NCBI RefSeq assembly: GCF_029167625.1
Contig: NZ_CP119145.1
Span: 3,720,001 to 3,784,000 of the forward strand
DNA: 64,000 bases
DNA from: Streptomyces sp. AM 4-1-1
GTDB lineage: Bacteria > Actinomycetota > Actinomycetes > Streptomycetales > Streptomycetaceae
Direction: 5' to 3'
Shown here piece after piece: positions 39,996 to 48,837 of the stretch (positions are counted from its first letter, which is position 1; every line of letters begins with the position of its first letter). Below the pieces are notes generated by a model. The model did not search any database, had not been told where the DNA came from, and worked only from the letters and a program-made list of their open reading frames with translations. A program made the position numbers and the translations under genes.

Positions 39996-42900
39996 GCGCT
40001 GGGCTCCGTCGTGTCGTCATCGGGAGAGTCGGGTGAGTGGGGAGAGCCGGGTGAGTCGGGAGAGTCGGGTGAGTGGGGAGAGCCGTGAATGTCGGTGGGA
40101 TCGGTCGGGCCGGGGAAGTCGGCGCGGTCGGTGGGCTCACCGGGGCGGGCCGGGGAGAAGCCGGGGGACGTGCCCGACGAGTCACCGGACACGTCGCGGT
40201 TCCCGTCCCCGTTCCGGTCCCCGTCCCCGCCGTCGTCCCCGTCCGAGGCGTCGGCCCCCTCCGAGGCGTCGGCCCCCTCCGCCTCGTCGCCCCGGCCGTT
40301 CCTCCGGTCCGCACCCGGCAGGATCTTGTTGAGCCGGGTCCGGAACCACAGGTCCGCCCGGGAGTCGTCGATCCAGCGCGTGCCCACGCCGGGGATCTCG
40401 GTGATCCGCCCCTCCCACGCCGACGGCCCCGCCGTGTCGAGAAGCCGCTCACCGAGCCGACGCACGATCCGGCTCACCGTGGTCTGCCACTCGGCGCGGG
40501 CCGCCTCGGGGTCGTCGTACTCGCCCAGTCCCACCAGCCACTGCCGGTACGGGCCGTCCAGCGCTCCGAACCCCAGGTCACGCGCGGCACTCGTGCCCGA
40601 CGCCGGGTCCGAACCGGCCGCGCGTGCGAGGTTCCCGGCGAGCTGCCCCAGCGCGGTGACCGCCGCCTCGGCGTCCGCTACCGCGTTGACCGCTGCCGCC
40701 GCGTACAACGGCCGTTCCTCGTCGAGCAGTACGACGGGCAGCGTGACCGAGTCCTCGACCACCTCGTCCACCACCGACTGCTGGGTCCCGTACACCGCCC
40801 CGACCAGCCGGGTACGGATCAGCTTCCGGTCCTGGAGTGGCCCTTCCCAGGGCAGCATGGTGAGCCACCGCACCACCCCGGACGGCAGCAGGCTCGGCGC
40901 CTCACCGCGCCCGGAGTCCTCCCCCGCCGCACGCCGCGCGGGCAGCAGACTCGCCATACCGCGCCACGCGGCCCGGCTCGCGTCGTGCTGCCGGGGCAGA
41001 TAGACGAGCCCCCGGCCCTGCTTCTTCTCCTGTGCCGGACTGCGCCGCCAGGCCGTCATGGGTTCGGACTTCCAGCGGTCGTACGGGGTGAGCGGGTCCC
41101 CGTACCCGAGGACGACCCCCGTGGCGGTGTCCCCCTCCGAGTGCAGCAGCACCCGGCGGGACTGCCAGGTGTAGAGGTCGCGGGGGCCGGAAGGCCGCCG
41201 GCCCGACTCGCTCTCCTCGACCACGCCGGGGCCGGTCGGCGGGCGGCGCCATACCGGCAGGTCCCGCTTCCCGTCCGTGGTGAGGATGCCCTCGTCCGTC
41301 GGGATCAGGTTCAGCAGCAGCGTCTCGCGCAGGTTGTGCCCCTCCGCATGGATTCCGCCGAGGTTGCCCGCCCAGCCCGTGCCCTGGGGGTAGACCTTGC
41401 CGCCCTTGACCCGGTCGTCGCCCACCATGCCGGACTTGATCCCGGACGGGTCGAAGGCGTGTGCGTGCACCAGCCAACGGGCGGCCTCGGCGAGACTCAG
41501 CCGCTCGACGCCGGGGCGGCGCATCGCGAAGAACGGCTCGCCGTTCGGCACGTCCGCGACGATGCGGTTCAGCGAGGCCACTTCCTCCTTCGCGGTGTGG
41601 AGGCCCGCGACCTGGAAGAACGGGTGCTCGGGGTGGAGCAGGTCGAAGCGGTCACGGTGCCGGTCGAGGTAGTCCGCGACGGCCGCGAACGACTCGGGGT
41701 CCTCCCACAGCTCCTCCCAGTCCTCCCGCTCCGCCGGCCCCTCCAGCGCGTCGTAGAGGATCGCCAGCAGCAGCCGCAGCAGCGCGAACTCCTGGGTGGG
41801 GAGATCACCCACCAGCCGCCGCAGTCCGTGCGCCTGGGCGAAGACCTCGCGGAGCGACAGCTCGACGGTCGTGCCGTCGTCTCGCTGGACGGGCAGCCAC
41901 GGCCGCGCGACCAGGTCGAAGGTGGCCCGCGCGGGTGCCACCGGGCCCTTCGGCAGCGCCGCCTCCGTGCTGTGTGTGCTCGCTGCTGCGGTCATGTCGG
42001 CCGTTCCGTTCGTACCGGCGGCCCCGGCCGCCTCCCGCGCGTCGGACGTGTCGCGCGCATCGGTCGGGCGGTGCCCCTGAGTCGTGTCGGTCGTGTCGGT
42101 CGTGTGAGTCGTGTGAGTCGTGTTGGACGTACTGGTGGTGCTGGTCGTGCCAGGCGCGTCCACGGCGGTGACCCGCAGGCCGTCGGCGTAGCTGTAGCGC
42201 AGCTCGAATCCTGCCAGCCGGGTCTGACAATCCCCGTCGAGGACGAGCAGCAACTCCCCTGCCAGCCACGGGCATTCCTTCACCTGCCAGCCGGGTACGA
42301 GAAAACGTTCCAGCTCGGCGATGGTCCTCCGGGTCGCCCGCGTCCTGGAGAACTGCCAGGGCAGCGTGAGCGCGCTCGCCGCGACGGCCTCGGCGGCCCG
42401 CCTGGTCGGCGGGCAGTGCTCGGGCAGATACAGACCGCCCCGCCCGCCGTCCAGCCATTCGACGGTGGTCAGCCGGCCGTCCGGCTGCCGCTGGACGACC
42501 AGCACCTCCAGGCTCTCCTCGCTGTCCCGCACCTGGGCGCGGCCCGCGCGGCTGTCGTCGACGTCCCCGGCGTTCGCCTCCAGCCAGCCGACCACCGCGC
42601 GCCCGGCCCGGCGCACCGGCCCGAGCCGGAAGTATTCGGCGCGTTGCTGCTTGTCCGTGAGCTTCTTCTCGTACGCCCGGCGGCTCTCGTCCATGGCGTC
42701 GGCCCAGTGCGCGGGCCCGATCGCCGCGTTCCCGTACGCCGTCTGCACCAGCGGGCTGATGTGGTCGGGCAGGACCAGCGGCTCGCCGTCCAGATGGGGG
42801 CGCAGGACGGCCAGCGTGCGCAACAGGGTGTGTGGCCCCTGATAGACGCTGATCGTCCCCCGTACCGGCTCGGGCGGATCGGACCGCCAGTCGGCACCGG

Positions 42901-45187
42901 TCACCAGGCAGCGGGCGCGCGTCAGGCGCGCGGGACGGGTACGGGGATGGCGGTGCAGCCGCCCCATGCGCTGGAGCATGAGGTCGACCGGCGCGAGGTC
43001 CGTGACGAGCAGATCGAAATCGATGTCGAGCGACTGTTCCACGACCTGGCTGGCGACGACGATGTGCGGCCCCGCGGGACGGTCGCCGTCGCGGCCGAAC
43101 CGGGTCCGCAGCTCGGTGTCCTTACGGGCGCGGTCGGCGGCCAGGAACCGGGAGTGCGCCACGGTCACCGCGTCCGCCCCGAAGTGCGCGCGCAGCGCCT
43201 CGGCGGCGTCGAGCACCCGGTCGACCGTGTTGCGCACGACCAACGCGCAGCCGCCGTCGGCCAGTTCGGCATCCAGCCGATGTACCAGTTCGGTGAGGTC
43301 GTCGTCGAGCGCTTCGAGCGCGATCTCCGTACGACGTCCGGAAGCGGCGGCGGGACGGGAATACCGTACGGGCGCGTCCGGCGCCACGGCGGTGAGCAGC
43401 GGATAGGCGTCGCCGGTCGGGGCGGATGCGGCGCGCGCTCCACCGCCGCGGCTGCCGTCGTCGGCCGCCGGAGCACCGCCACCGCCACTGTCGTCGACCG
43501 CCGGGGCGCCGACCTCCACGGCCTTCTCGAACTCCCCGTACGCGTCCTCGATGCTCCACCCGGCGTACGCGGCGGCGAGCGCCCGCCGCCGGCCGGCGGG
43601 AAGCGTCGCGGACAGCAGCACCACGGGCACGCGGTAGGCGGCCAGCCACTCCAGTACGCGTTCGAGGTACGCGTTCATGTAGGCGTCGTACGCGTGGACT
43701 TCGTCGATGACGACGACCTTGCCCGCGACGGCGAGGTGCCGCAGCGCCAGGTGCCTGCTCTTGAGCCCGGCGAACAGCACCTGGTCGATGGTGCCGACCG
43801 CGAAGGAGGCGAGCAACGCCTTCTTCCGCCCCCGCAGCCACTGGTGGGCATGGAGCCCGGCCGGACTGGTGCGCCGCTCGTCGGCCGCCCCCGCCACCCG
43901 CTCCGAACCGTCCGTCTCCACGGCGGCGATCGTGCGGTTGCCGGTCTCCAGGAGCCCCGACCATCGGTCGTTGAGCGCGGCCTTGGCATGGGCGAGGACG
44001 ACGGACCGGGGCCCGTCGGAGGGCAGCCGGTCCAGCCAGTCGAGCAGTCGGGGGAACATGGCGTCCCCGGTCGCCCGGGTCGGCAGCGCCACGAGGCAGC
44101 CCCCGGCCCCGGACCGCGCGGCCAGGATCTCGACCGCCGCGAAGGCCGCCTCCGTCTTTCCCTCCCCCATCGGCGCCTCGATGATCAGCAGCCCGGCGGC
44201 GGGCATCTGCCGCGCCAGCCGTACGGCCGCCTCCTGTACGGGCCTGATCTCCGCGCCCTCCGGCAGCTCGAACCGCTCGGCGAACAACTCGGCGGCCGTG
44301 CCCTGCGGTTCTGCGGCGGACCACGGGCCCGGAAGATCCAGTCCCCGCCAGGCGGCCTCCAACCGACGCGCCTCACCGGAGCCGCCCACTCCGGCAGACC
44401 CTTCTGAAGGCGCCCACGAAACCGGGTCGTAGGGGAACAGCTCGGACGAGCTGGCGATCCAGTCGGAGAGGATGACCACGGCTGTGAGGACGACCTGCAC
44501 GGTCTGCGGCAGGCGTACGGACGCCCAGTCCGCCAACCGCCCCTCGACCCCGGCGACGGACGCGCAGGCGTCCATCAACTCCCGTTGCACACCACGCCAG
44601 TTGCTCTCCGACGCCCCCGACGTGCGCAACAACCGGGGATTGAGCCGGAGATCATGGATCTGCTGGTGCTCAGGAGGCGTCCCGTGATGCCCACCGGCGA
44701 CCACGGCGAACTGCCCGGAGGCACGTTCGGTCCAGCCGAACCGCTCGGAAAGCCACTCCTGGAGCAGCAGTTGCCCGGCCAGCCCGTGCGGTGCCATGCG
44801 CCGATCGGTGCCGAACTGCTTCTGGTACGGCATGTCGAGCCCGGCGTCACGCATCCGCTGGGCGAGCCCGTCGACCTGGCAGGAGAAGGCGGGCGTGGCC
44901 TTCCCGATGTCATGAACGGCCGCGAGGAACACCGCCAGCCGCCGGGCGTCGGCCGCCCCTTCCGGAAGGGGTTCGGCGACGAGGGCCTTGACGTTCTGCG
45001 GCACCCACTCGTCCCACAACCGACCCGCTACGGCCGCGCTGTCGGCCATGTGACGCCACAGGGGAAGCCAGTCCTCGGTCTTACGGTCGTGCTTGCCCCA
45101 GGCCCGCCGCGCCCGATCGGACAGCCGATCGAAGGGTGTCGCGGTGACGGACGAGTGTCGTGCTGAACTCATGGGCGTATTGGACAT
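39992..45187 (-). CDS. Cas3-Cas8e (Cse1/CasA) fusion protein
   Basis: A 1731-residue fusion. Residues about 1-240 are the HD nuclease (HDIGKATPAF near 92; GGHHGTPPEH near 164). Next comes an SF2 helicase: Walker A APMGEGKTEAAF near 340, DEVHAYD near 497, LLSATLP near 530, SQVVEQSLD and QRMGRLHRH near 740. After a Thr/Ser/His/Asp-rich linker (about 1010-1080) the Cse1 large subunit begins (about 1085, TFDLVARPWLPV) and continues with GWAGNLGGIHAEGHNL and other family segments to about 1640, followed by an Asp/Gly/Ser-rich tail. Fusion links target recognition to degradation. Such Cas3-Cse1 fusions are known from S. griseus and others. ATG 45187 has AAGGG 7 nt upstream. Confidence 0.95.
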   Translation of the reverse strand: MSNTPMSSARHSSVTATPFDRLSDRARRAWGKHDRKTEDWLPLWRHMADSAAVAGRLWDEWVPQNVKALVAEPLPEGAADARRLAVFLAAVHDIGKATPAFSCQVDGLAQRMRDAGLDMPYQKQFGTDRRMAPHGLAGQLLLQEWLSERFGWTERASGQFAVVAGGHHGTPPEHQQIHDLRLNPRLLRTSGASESNWRGVQRELMDACASVAGVEGRLADWASVRLPQTVQVVLTAVVILSDWIASSSELFPYDPVSWAPSEGSAGVGGSGEARRLEAAWRGLDLPGPWSAAEPQGTAAELFAERFELPEGAEIRPVQEAAVRLARQMPAAGLLIIEAPMGEGKTEAAFAAVEILAARSGAGGCLVALPTRATGDAMFPRLLDWLDRLPSDGPRSVVLAHAKAALNDRWSGLLETGNRTIAAVETDGSERVAGAADERRTSPAGLHAHQWLRGRKKALLASFAVGTIDQVLFAGLKSRHLALRHLAVAGKVVVIDEVHAYDAYMNAYLERVLEWLAAYRVPVVLLSATLPAGRRRALAAAYAGWSIEDAYGEFEKAVEVGAPAVDDSGGGGAPAADDGSRGGGARAASAPTGDAYPLLTAVAPDAPVRYSRPAAASGRRTEIALEALDDDLTELVHRLDAELADGGCALVVRNTVDRVLDAAEALRAHFGADAVTVAHSRFLAADRARKDTELRTRFGRDGDRPAGPHIVVASQVVEQSLDIDFDLLVTDLAPVDLMLQRMGRLHRHPRTRPARLTRARCLVTGADWRSDPPEPVRGTISVYQGPHTLLRTLAVLRPHLDGEPLVLPDHISPLVQTAYGNAAIGPAHWADAMDESRRAYEKKLTDKQQRAEYFRLGPVRRAGRAVVGWLEANAGDVDDSRAGRAQVRDSEESLEVLVVQRQPDGRLTTVEWLDGGRGGLYLPEHCPPTRRAAEAVAASALTLPWQFSRTRATRRTIAELERFLVPGWQVKECPWLAGELLLVLDGDCQTRLAGFELRYSYADGLRVTAVDAPGTTSTTSTSNTTHTTHTTDTTDTTQGHRPTDARDTSDAREAAGAAGTNGTADMTAAASTHSTEAALPKGPVAPARATFDLVARPWLPVQRDDGTTVELSLREVFAQAHGLRRLVGDLPTQEFALLRLLLAILYDALEGPAEREDWEELWEDPESFAAVADYLDRHRDRFDLLHPEHPFFQVAGLHTAKEEVASLNRIVADVPNGEPFFAMRRPGVERLSLAEAARWLVHAHAFDPSGIKSGMVGDDRVKGGKVYPQGTGWAGNLGGIHAEGHNLRETLLLNLIPTDEGILTTDGKRDLPVWRRPPTGPGVVEESESGRRPSGPRDLYTWQSRRVLLHSEGDTATGVVLGYGDPLTPYDRWKSEPMTAWRRSPAQEKKQGRGLVYLPRQHDASRAAWRGMASLLPARRAAGEDSGRGEAPSLLPSGVVRWLTMLPWEGPLQDRKLIRTRLVGAVYGTQQSVVDEVVEDSVTLPVVLLDEERPLYAAAAVNAVADAEAAVTALGQLAGNLARAAGSDPASGTSAARDLGFGALDGPYRQWLVGLGEYDDPEAARAEWQTTVSRIVRRLGERLLDTAGPSAWEGRITEIPGVGTRWIDDSRADLWFRTRLNKILPGADRRNGRGDEAEGADASEGADASDGDDGGDGDRNGDGNRDVSGDSSGTSPGFSPARPGEPTDRADFPGPTDPTDIHGSPHSPDSPDSPGSPHSPDSPDDDTTEPSA

Positions 45188-45385
45188 GGCTGTGCCCTTG
45201 CGAGGAGTGATGTTGCGAAAGAGGGGACGCGGTGGTGAAGGGGTGCGGTATAGGGGTGGCGCGGCGGGCGTGGGGCGCAACGCGGGGCCGGAGGCGCGGG
45301 GATGGCGCGGTTGACGTTGCCCCTCCGCGGGCCGGAAGCCGATGAGTCGGCTGCCGTCTCGGGGAAGGGCTTCGCGCCCGAAGTG

Positions 45386-45613
45386 CTAACAGGAGGGCTG
45401 GCGGGTCAGCGACAGATGCCAGCGCCCGCGAGGCCGTGCGCGTGGAGCGATGAGCACGATCACGACCACGACGACCGCCGCGCCCCAGGTCCACGGGCTG
45501 GGCGCCGCTGCGGCGACCGGTCCGGCGGCGATGACGGCGAAGAGAGGCGTTAGGTCCCCGTGCACTGTCTCTCGGGGGTTCTGCTCATCCGCACTGCTGT
45601 TCACTACACTCAC
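45386..45613 (-). CDS. Small membrane protein leading the cas operon
   Basis: A 75-residue protein with a polar start (SVVNSSADEQNPRETVHGDL), one or two hydrophobic helices (LTPLFAVIAAGPVAAAAP and WGAAVVVVVIVLIAP) and a basic C-terminus ending RQPSC. The GTG at 45613 has AAGGAG 7 nt upstream. It lies 198 bp before the cas3-cas8e start on the same strand and no terminator is seen between them, so it is probably co-transcribed. It is not a known Cas protein. It could anchor Cas3-Cascade to the membrane or be unrelated. Confidence 0.6.
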   Translation of the reverse strand: MSVVNSSADEQNPRETVHGDLTPLFAVIAAGPVAAAAPSPWTWGAAVVVVVIVLIAPRARPRGRWHLSLTRQPSC

Positions 45614-45743
45614 TCATGAACTCCTTACCTTCTAAGACGGTGGGCGGGAGTTGGATCGGGCCCTGCTGTCCCTTTTGTGTCTCTCGTGATGGTGAGACGT
45701 AGGGCAGTGGGGCCCGATTTGTACTGGCATGCCAAAAGACCGC

Positions 45744-45772
45744 CACCTAGCCCACGCTTGATGGGCTAGGTG
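45744..45772 (-). terminator. Hairpin between the DUF397 gene and the cas operon
   Basis: A perfect 11-bp inverted repeat, CACCTAGCCCA with its complement, and a 7-nt loop. Read on the minus strand, it is followed by GCGGTCTTTTGG. It would end transcripts from the DUF397 gene and leave the cas operon with its own promoter downstream. The DNA around it (45620-45990) has lower GC than the neighbourhood. Confidence 0.7.
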
Positions 45773-45932
45773 TGCTGGTCCAGGAAACCACGAACGAGCG
45801 GCCTGGCGTGCTGAGTTGAGAGTACAGGATCGACTCTGGTTACATCAGTAGGTCAGCTTGGAGATGCCGCTTCTATCCAAGTACGTTGGTTACCCCAGTT
45901 GGTTGTTTTCTGTGGCGACGCTTCCTAAGCGC

Positions 45933-46022
45933 CGGCGAAGCCCCGCATAGGCAGGGAGCAATGGTCCGCAATCCAGCTCCGCTGGTTGCCCCAGGGACCA
46001 CCCCCGCATGTGCGGGGATCAT
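45933..46022 (-). CRISPR. Decayed mini-array: one clear and one degenerate repeat
   Basis: A clear 29-nt repeat copy lies at 45994-46022 (reads GGGACCACCCCCGCATG then TGCGGGGATCAT). Exactly 32 nt before it, 45933-45961 matches the consensus at about 18 of 29 positions, including the central CCCCGCA and a GGGA block. The 32-nt gap equals the spacer length, so this looks like a dying array or the ghost of the array that led the locus. The degenerate copy alone could be chance in GC-rich DNA; the exact spacing favours a real relic. Confidence 0.6.
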
Positions 46023-46090
46023 CTAACACGGACGTCTCCTGGGCGCGCGTGAGTGGACATGGCCACGCACGCACGCGTAGGGGCTACGTG

Positions 46091-46300
46091 TCAGCCGGCG
46101 AGGGGAAAGGCGTCTCCCTTGACTGTCCCCAGGAAGCTGAGCCATGCGCTTGAGTTGAAGGTGAGGACAGGACCTTGGGCGTCCTTGCTGTCCCGCACGG
46201 GCATGGCGCCGGTTACACCGTCCCTCACTTCGAGGCACTGTCCGTTCCCGCTGCTGTAGCTGCTTGCGCGCCATCCAGGCTCGACGGATTTGTGCTGCAT
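46091..46300 (-). CDS. DUF397 domain protein
   Basis: A 69-residue protein consisting of one DUF397 domain: WRASSYSSGNGQCLEVRDG, then MPVRDSKDAQGPVLTF and WLSFLGTVKGDAF. These small proteins are encoded beside HTH regulators in Streptomyces (the whiJ/abaA type modules) and are thought to oppose or tune the regulator. The start ATG has AAGGAG 6 nt upstream. It lies 15 bp after the HTH-DUF5753 gene and is nearly the same as the protein at 51559-51768, so one copy probably arose by duplication. Confidence 0.9.
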   Translation of the reverse strand: MQHKSVEPGWRASSYSSGNGQCLEVRDGVTGAMPVRDSKDAQGPVLTFNSSAWLSFLGTVKGDAFPLAG

Positions 46301-46315
46301 CGCGAACTCCTTCTT

Positions 46316-47179
46316 TCAGTCTCTTGCTTCTGTGGCCACGGCCAGTAGGTCCGCACTGTCATCCGGCCCCAGCGCGACGGCTTGGAGACGCTCGAACATC
46401 GACTTGTACCGTCGGATCTCCGCATCGGCTTCCAGGAAGAGGTCACCCGCTGGGGTGTCCACATAGACGAGCTCGGGATCTGCAGGGTCCGGGAAGTCCA
46501 TGTGGACGAAGCTGCCTGTCATGCCTGCGTGGGCCCCCTTCTCGAAGGGGATCACTTGGAGCGTGACGTTGGGTGCTTCGGTCACTTGGAGCATATGGCG
46601 GGCTTGCTCACGCATCAACGTAGGTCCACCGACCAGTCGTCGAATCGCTGCCTCATCGATGATGGCCCAGAGCTGCAAAGGTGGTTCCTTGACGAGCAAA
46701 CCCTGACGTTCCATACGAGCCTGCACACGCTGCTCTATCTCCTTGTGACTGGCGGTAGGCAGAACCCCCTTGATGACTGCCCTGGCGTAGCCCTCTGTCT
46801 GGATCAACCCGGGCACGAAGAGTGATTCGTAGTTGCGAACTGTGCGGGCCTCTGTCTCGAAGCCGATGTACGCCGTGTACTCCTCAGGGAGTTCCGAGTG
46901 GTAGGGGCGCAGCCAGCCTTGGTCGTTGGACCCACTCTGGACGGCCAGGAGATCGAGCCGCTGCGTTTCACTCACCCCGTAGAGCTGCAGGAGCGTCACC
47001 AGCGTGCGCTTCTGCGGCCGGGCCCTTGCCTTTTCGATGCGGTAAAGGGTCACCCCGTTGATGCCGGTTGCCTCTGAGACCTCTTCACGGGTGAGAGCCG
47101 CTGCAGACCGGAGTCGCCGCAACTCAGCCGCCAGACGTCTGAGCCTGACGGTCGGTGGGTTCTGACGCCTGTCCGACAC
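46316..47179 (-). CDS. HTH-DUF5753 (WhiJ-like) regulator
   Basis: A 287-residue protein. The N-terminal XRE domain has LRRLRSAAALTREEVSEATG and NGVTLYRIEKARARP. The C-terminal DUF5753 domain begins around LRPYHSELPEEYTAYIGFETEA and includes VPGLIQTEGYARAV, the family hallmark. GTG at 47179 is used because AAGGGA lies 7 nt upstream. The gene is followed at once by its DUF397 partner. Such pairs act in development and antibiotic control in Streptomyces. Divergent to the ATPase cluster at 47437. Confidence 0.9.
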   Translation of the reverse strand: MSDRRQNPPTVRLRRLAAELRRLRSAAALTREEVSEATGINGVTLYRIEKARARPQKRTLVTLLQLYGVSETQRLDLLAVQSGSNDQGWLRPYHSELPEEYTAYIGFETEARTVRNYESLFVPGLIQTEGYARAVIKGVLPTASHKEIEQRVQARMERQGLLVKEPPLQLWAIIDEAAIRRLVGGPTLMREQARHMLQVTEAPNVTLQVIPFEKGAHAGMTGSFVHMDFPDPADPELVYVDTPAGDLFLEADAEIRRYKSMFERLQAVALGPDDSADLLAVATEARD

Positions 47180-47379
47180 TGTGCGTCCCTTCGCTCCCTC
47201 GGTGGTACTCGCGAGTGTGCTCGGTGAGGCATTGTCCTTCAACCTCACTCGTTCGCATGGTCGGCCTATGCAACCCTTGCGTTCTCCTTCTCTGCGAGAG
47301 CATGCTGTGCGTGTGGTTACTCAGCGTCGACACCTGTCGATGTTCGGGTGATCGCGGCAGTTTGTTCTGTCTCAGCAAG

Positions 47380-47409
47380 AACCCCGGACCGATGCAGCGG
47401 TCCGGGGTT
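47380..47409 (+). other. Hairpin in the leader of the 47437 gene
   Basis: Inverted repeat AACCCCGGACCG / CGGTCCGGGGTT, 12 bp with a 6-nt loop, ending 27 bp before the next start. It stands upstream of a gene and not behind one, so it may be an attenuator or an operator of the divergent HTH gene. Confidence 0.6.
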
Positions 47410-47436
47410 TGGTCAACGCTTCAGAGGAGCGTCAAC

Positions 47437-47769
47437 ATGCTGGATTCTACGGTCGGCTTCATCGGCCCGGGCTCGTACCGCTTAGCCGCACGATCCATCC
47501 TTGGCGGCTGGCAGGAGACCTCCGAGCTGGTGACCGACGCTGTAAGGCGGGAACGCTGGGCTCTGAGTGGTGAACTGAATGGCCGGGTACTGGAGGCCCC
47601 GGTACGCGCGCCGAGGCCGAATGCAACGCGTTCCTACTCACACGCGGAGTACGGACGTTGGGAACGCGCTGTGGCGCGTCTGCGTCGGGAGCGGCAGCGG
47701 ACCGCGTGGCTGGAGCTGCATGGTCTCGCGGCGCGGCCAAGTCTTGTGCACGGTGTGGTGGTGCGCTGA
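47437..47769 (+). CDS. Hypothetical protein, first gene of an ATPase operon
   Basis: A 110-residue basic protein with an N-terminal GFIGPGSYRLAARSILGG and a C-terminal arginine-rich helix (ERAVARLRRERQRTAWLEL). The start ATG has GAGG 8 nt upstream. Its stop overlaps the next start (TGATG), so it is coupled to the ATPase gene. I do not recognise the family. A hairpin sits in its leader. Confidence 0.6.
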   Translation: MLDSTVGFIGPGSYRLAARSILGGWQETSELVTDAVRRERWALSGELNGRVLEAPVRAPRPNATRSYSHAEYGRWERAVARLRRERQRTAWLELHGLAARPSLVHGVVVR

Positions 47770-48221
47770 TGGGGCGGGAGACGTGTGGTGCGGTAGTGCT
47801 GCGGTGGAGCCGTCATGCGCGTTGCGTCGGGCTCGCGCGTAAGGAGTTGCGGGACGCGCTGGGGTGTTGGGACCTGTCCGCGTTGGAGGACGCGGCGCTG
47901 CTCGTACTGTCCGAGCTGCTGACCAACGCGGGGCGGCATGCGCGTGTGTCGCCGGGGAGGCAGATCGAGACCCGGTTCATTCCCGTGGGCTGTGGGGTGC
48001 GGATCGAGGTGCACGACGCGTCGCCCGTACTTCCGGAGGAACGCGAGGCAGGTCCGGAGGCGTGCGACGGGCGAGGTCTCGCTCTGGTGGAGGCGCTGGC
48101 GGACAAGTGGGGTTACGGCGATCGGTCGGGGCCGGGCAAGGTTGTCTGGGCGGAGCTGGCAACGGACGGGCGCGACGACCCGGCCGCCACGGCTGTTCCG
48201 GTCGGCGGTTGTGGCCGGTGA
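47769..48221 (+). CDS. HATPase domain protein (anti-sigma kinase type)
   Basis: A 150-residue protein with the same fold as the ATPase at 31231-31776: N-box LVLSELLTNAGRHAR, G1 IEVHDASPVLPEE, G2 DGRGLALVEALADKWG and the closing GPGKVVWAEL. It is the ATPase partner of the HTH/DUF397 module nearby. The ATG overlaps the stop of the preceding gene, and the next small gene follows 7 bp after its stop. Confidence 0.88.
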   Translation: MGRETCGAVVLRWSRHARCVGLARKELRDALGCWDLSALEDAALLVLSELLTNAGRHARVSPGRQIETRFIPVGCGVRIEVHDASPVLPEEREAGPEACDGRGLALVEALADKWGYGDRSGPGKVVWAELATDGRDDPAATAVPVGGCGR

Positions 48222-48228
48222 GCTGCGG

Positions 48229-48405
48229 ATGTGCGCGGTGATCGTGCGGCCCGGGGACCACGTGCGGATCGAGGGGCACTGGCGGCGGGTTCTGGCTTCT
48301 CGGCTGAACCGTGTTGCGTCCGGCGGAACGGTAGTGATCTTCGTGCTCGCTGAAGGCCCTTCGTTGCGGGTGCCGGCGTACGAACGCATAGAGGTGCTTC
48401 GCTGA
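48229..48405 (+). CDS. Small hypothetical protein
   Basis: A 58-residue protein, CAVIVRPGDHVRIEGHWRRVLAS followed by VVIFVLAEGPSLRVPAYERIEVLR, reading as a small beta-barrel. It follows the ATPase gene by 7 bp with GGTGAG 6 nt before the ATG. An in-frame GTG at 48211 inside the ATPase gene is another possible start. A very strong terminator comes 35 bp after the stop, so it closes the operon. Function unknown. Confidence 0.6.
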   Translation: MCAVIVRPGDHVRIEGHWRRVLASRLNRVASGGTVVIFVLAEGPSLRVPAYERIEVLR

Positions 48406-48439
48406 GGGATATAGGTAGCTGTACCGAACATCCCTGACA

Positions 48440-48494
48440 CCGTGCCGGAACTGGTGGCCGTTCTCGCGAGGAGCGGCCACCAGTTCCGGCACGG
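48440..48494 (+). terminator. Hairpin terminator of the ATPase operon
   Basis: A perfect 21-bp inverted repeat (48440-48460 and 48474-48494; arms start CCGTGCCGGAACTGG) with a 13-nt loop and no T-run. Confidence 0.88.
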
Positions 48495-48837
48495 GGGAGC
48501 CGGGGCACCGCTGTTCACCTTGGGCGGGCCTTTCCGCCATCGCGCCTCTACGTTCCGCTCGTCACCTCCTTGCCTCCTTGCACTCGTCGCCACCCAGCCC
48601 GCCCCCCCGGTACGGCAAGGGGAGTGAGGGTGGGATGGCTGCTCACGAATTGGATGACCGCAGGCAGCTCCGCGCGCCGCTCGCCTGACGGTCGGAGCCC
48701 GGTGGCGACTCGTGGGATTCTTCAAGAGGTAACGGGTAGTCCAAGGTATGGACCCTTGCGGGTGACGATCCGGGGTCGGCAGGATGATTGTCAGTAGCCC
48801 CTGCTTCACTATGGGCATCGATACCGGGGAGCGAGTT
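48495..48837. other. Gene-free stretch
   Basis: About 340 bp with no supported long gene. A tiny frame at 48632-48685 (ATG after AAGGGGAGTGAGG, about 17 codons, starts MAAHELDD) has a good purine-rich site but is too short to judge. The right end must carry the promoter of the 48838 gene. Confidence 0.35.

Noticed and set aside
40073..44407. A 1444-codon frame opposite the cas3-cas8e gene
   Set aside because: An antisense shadow of a high-GC gene: no motif, no ribosome-binding site, and the real gene on the other strand is unmistakable.
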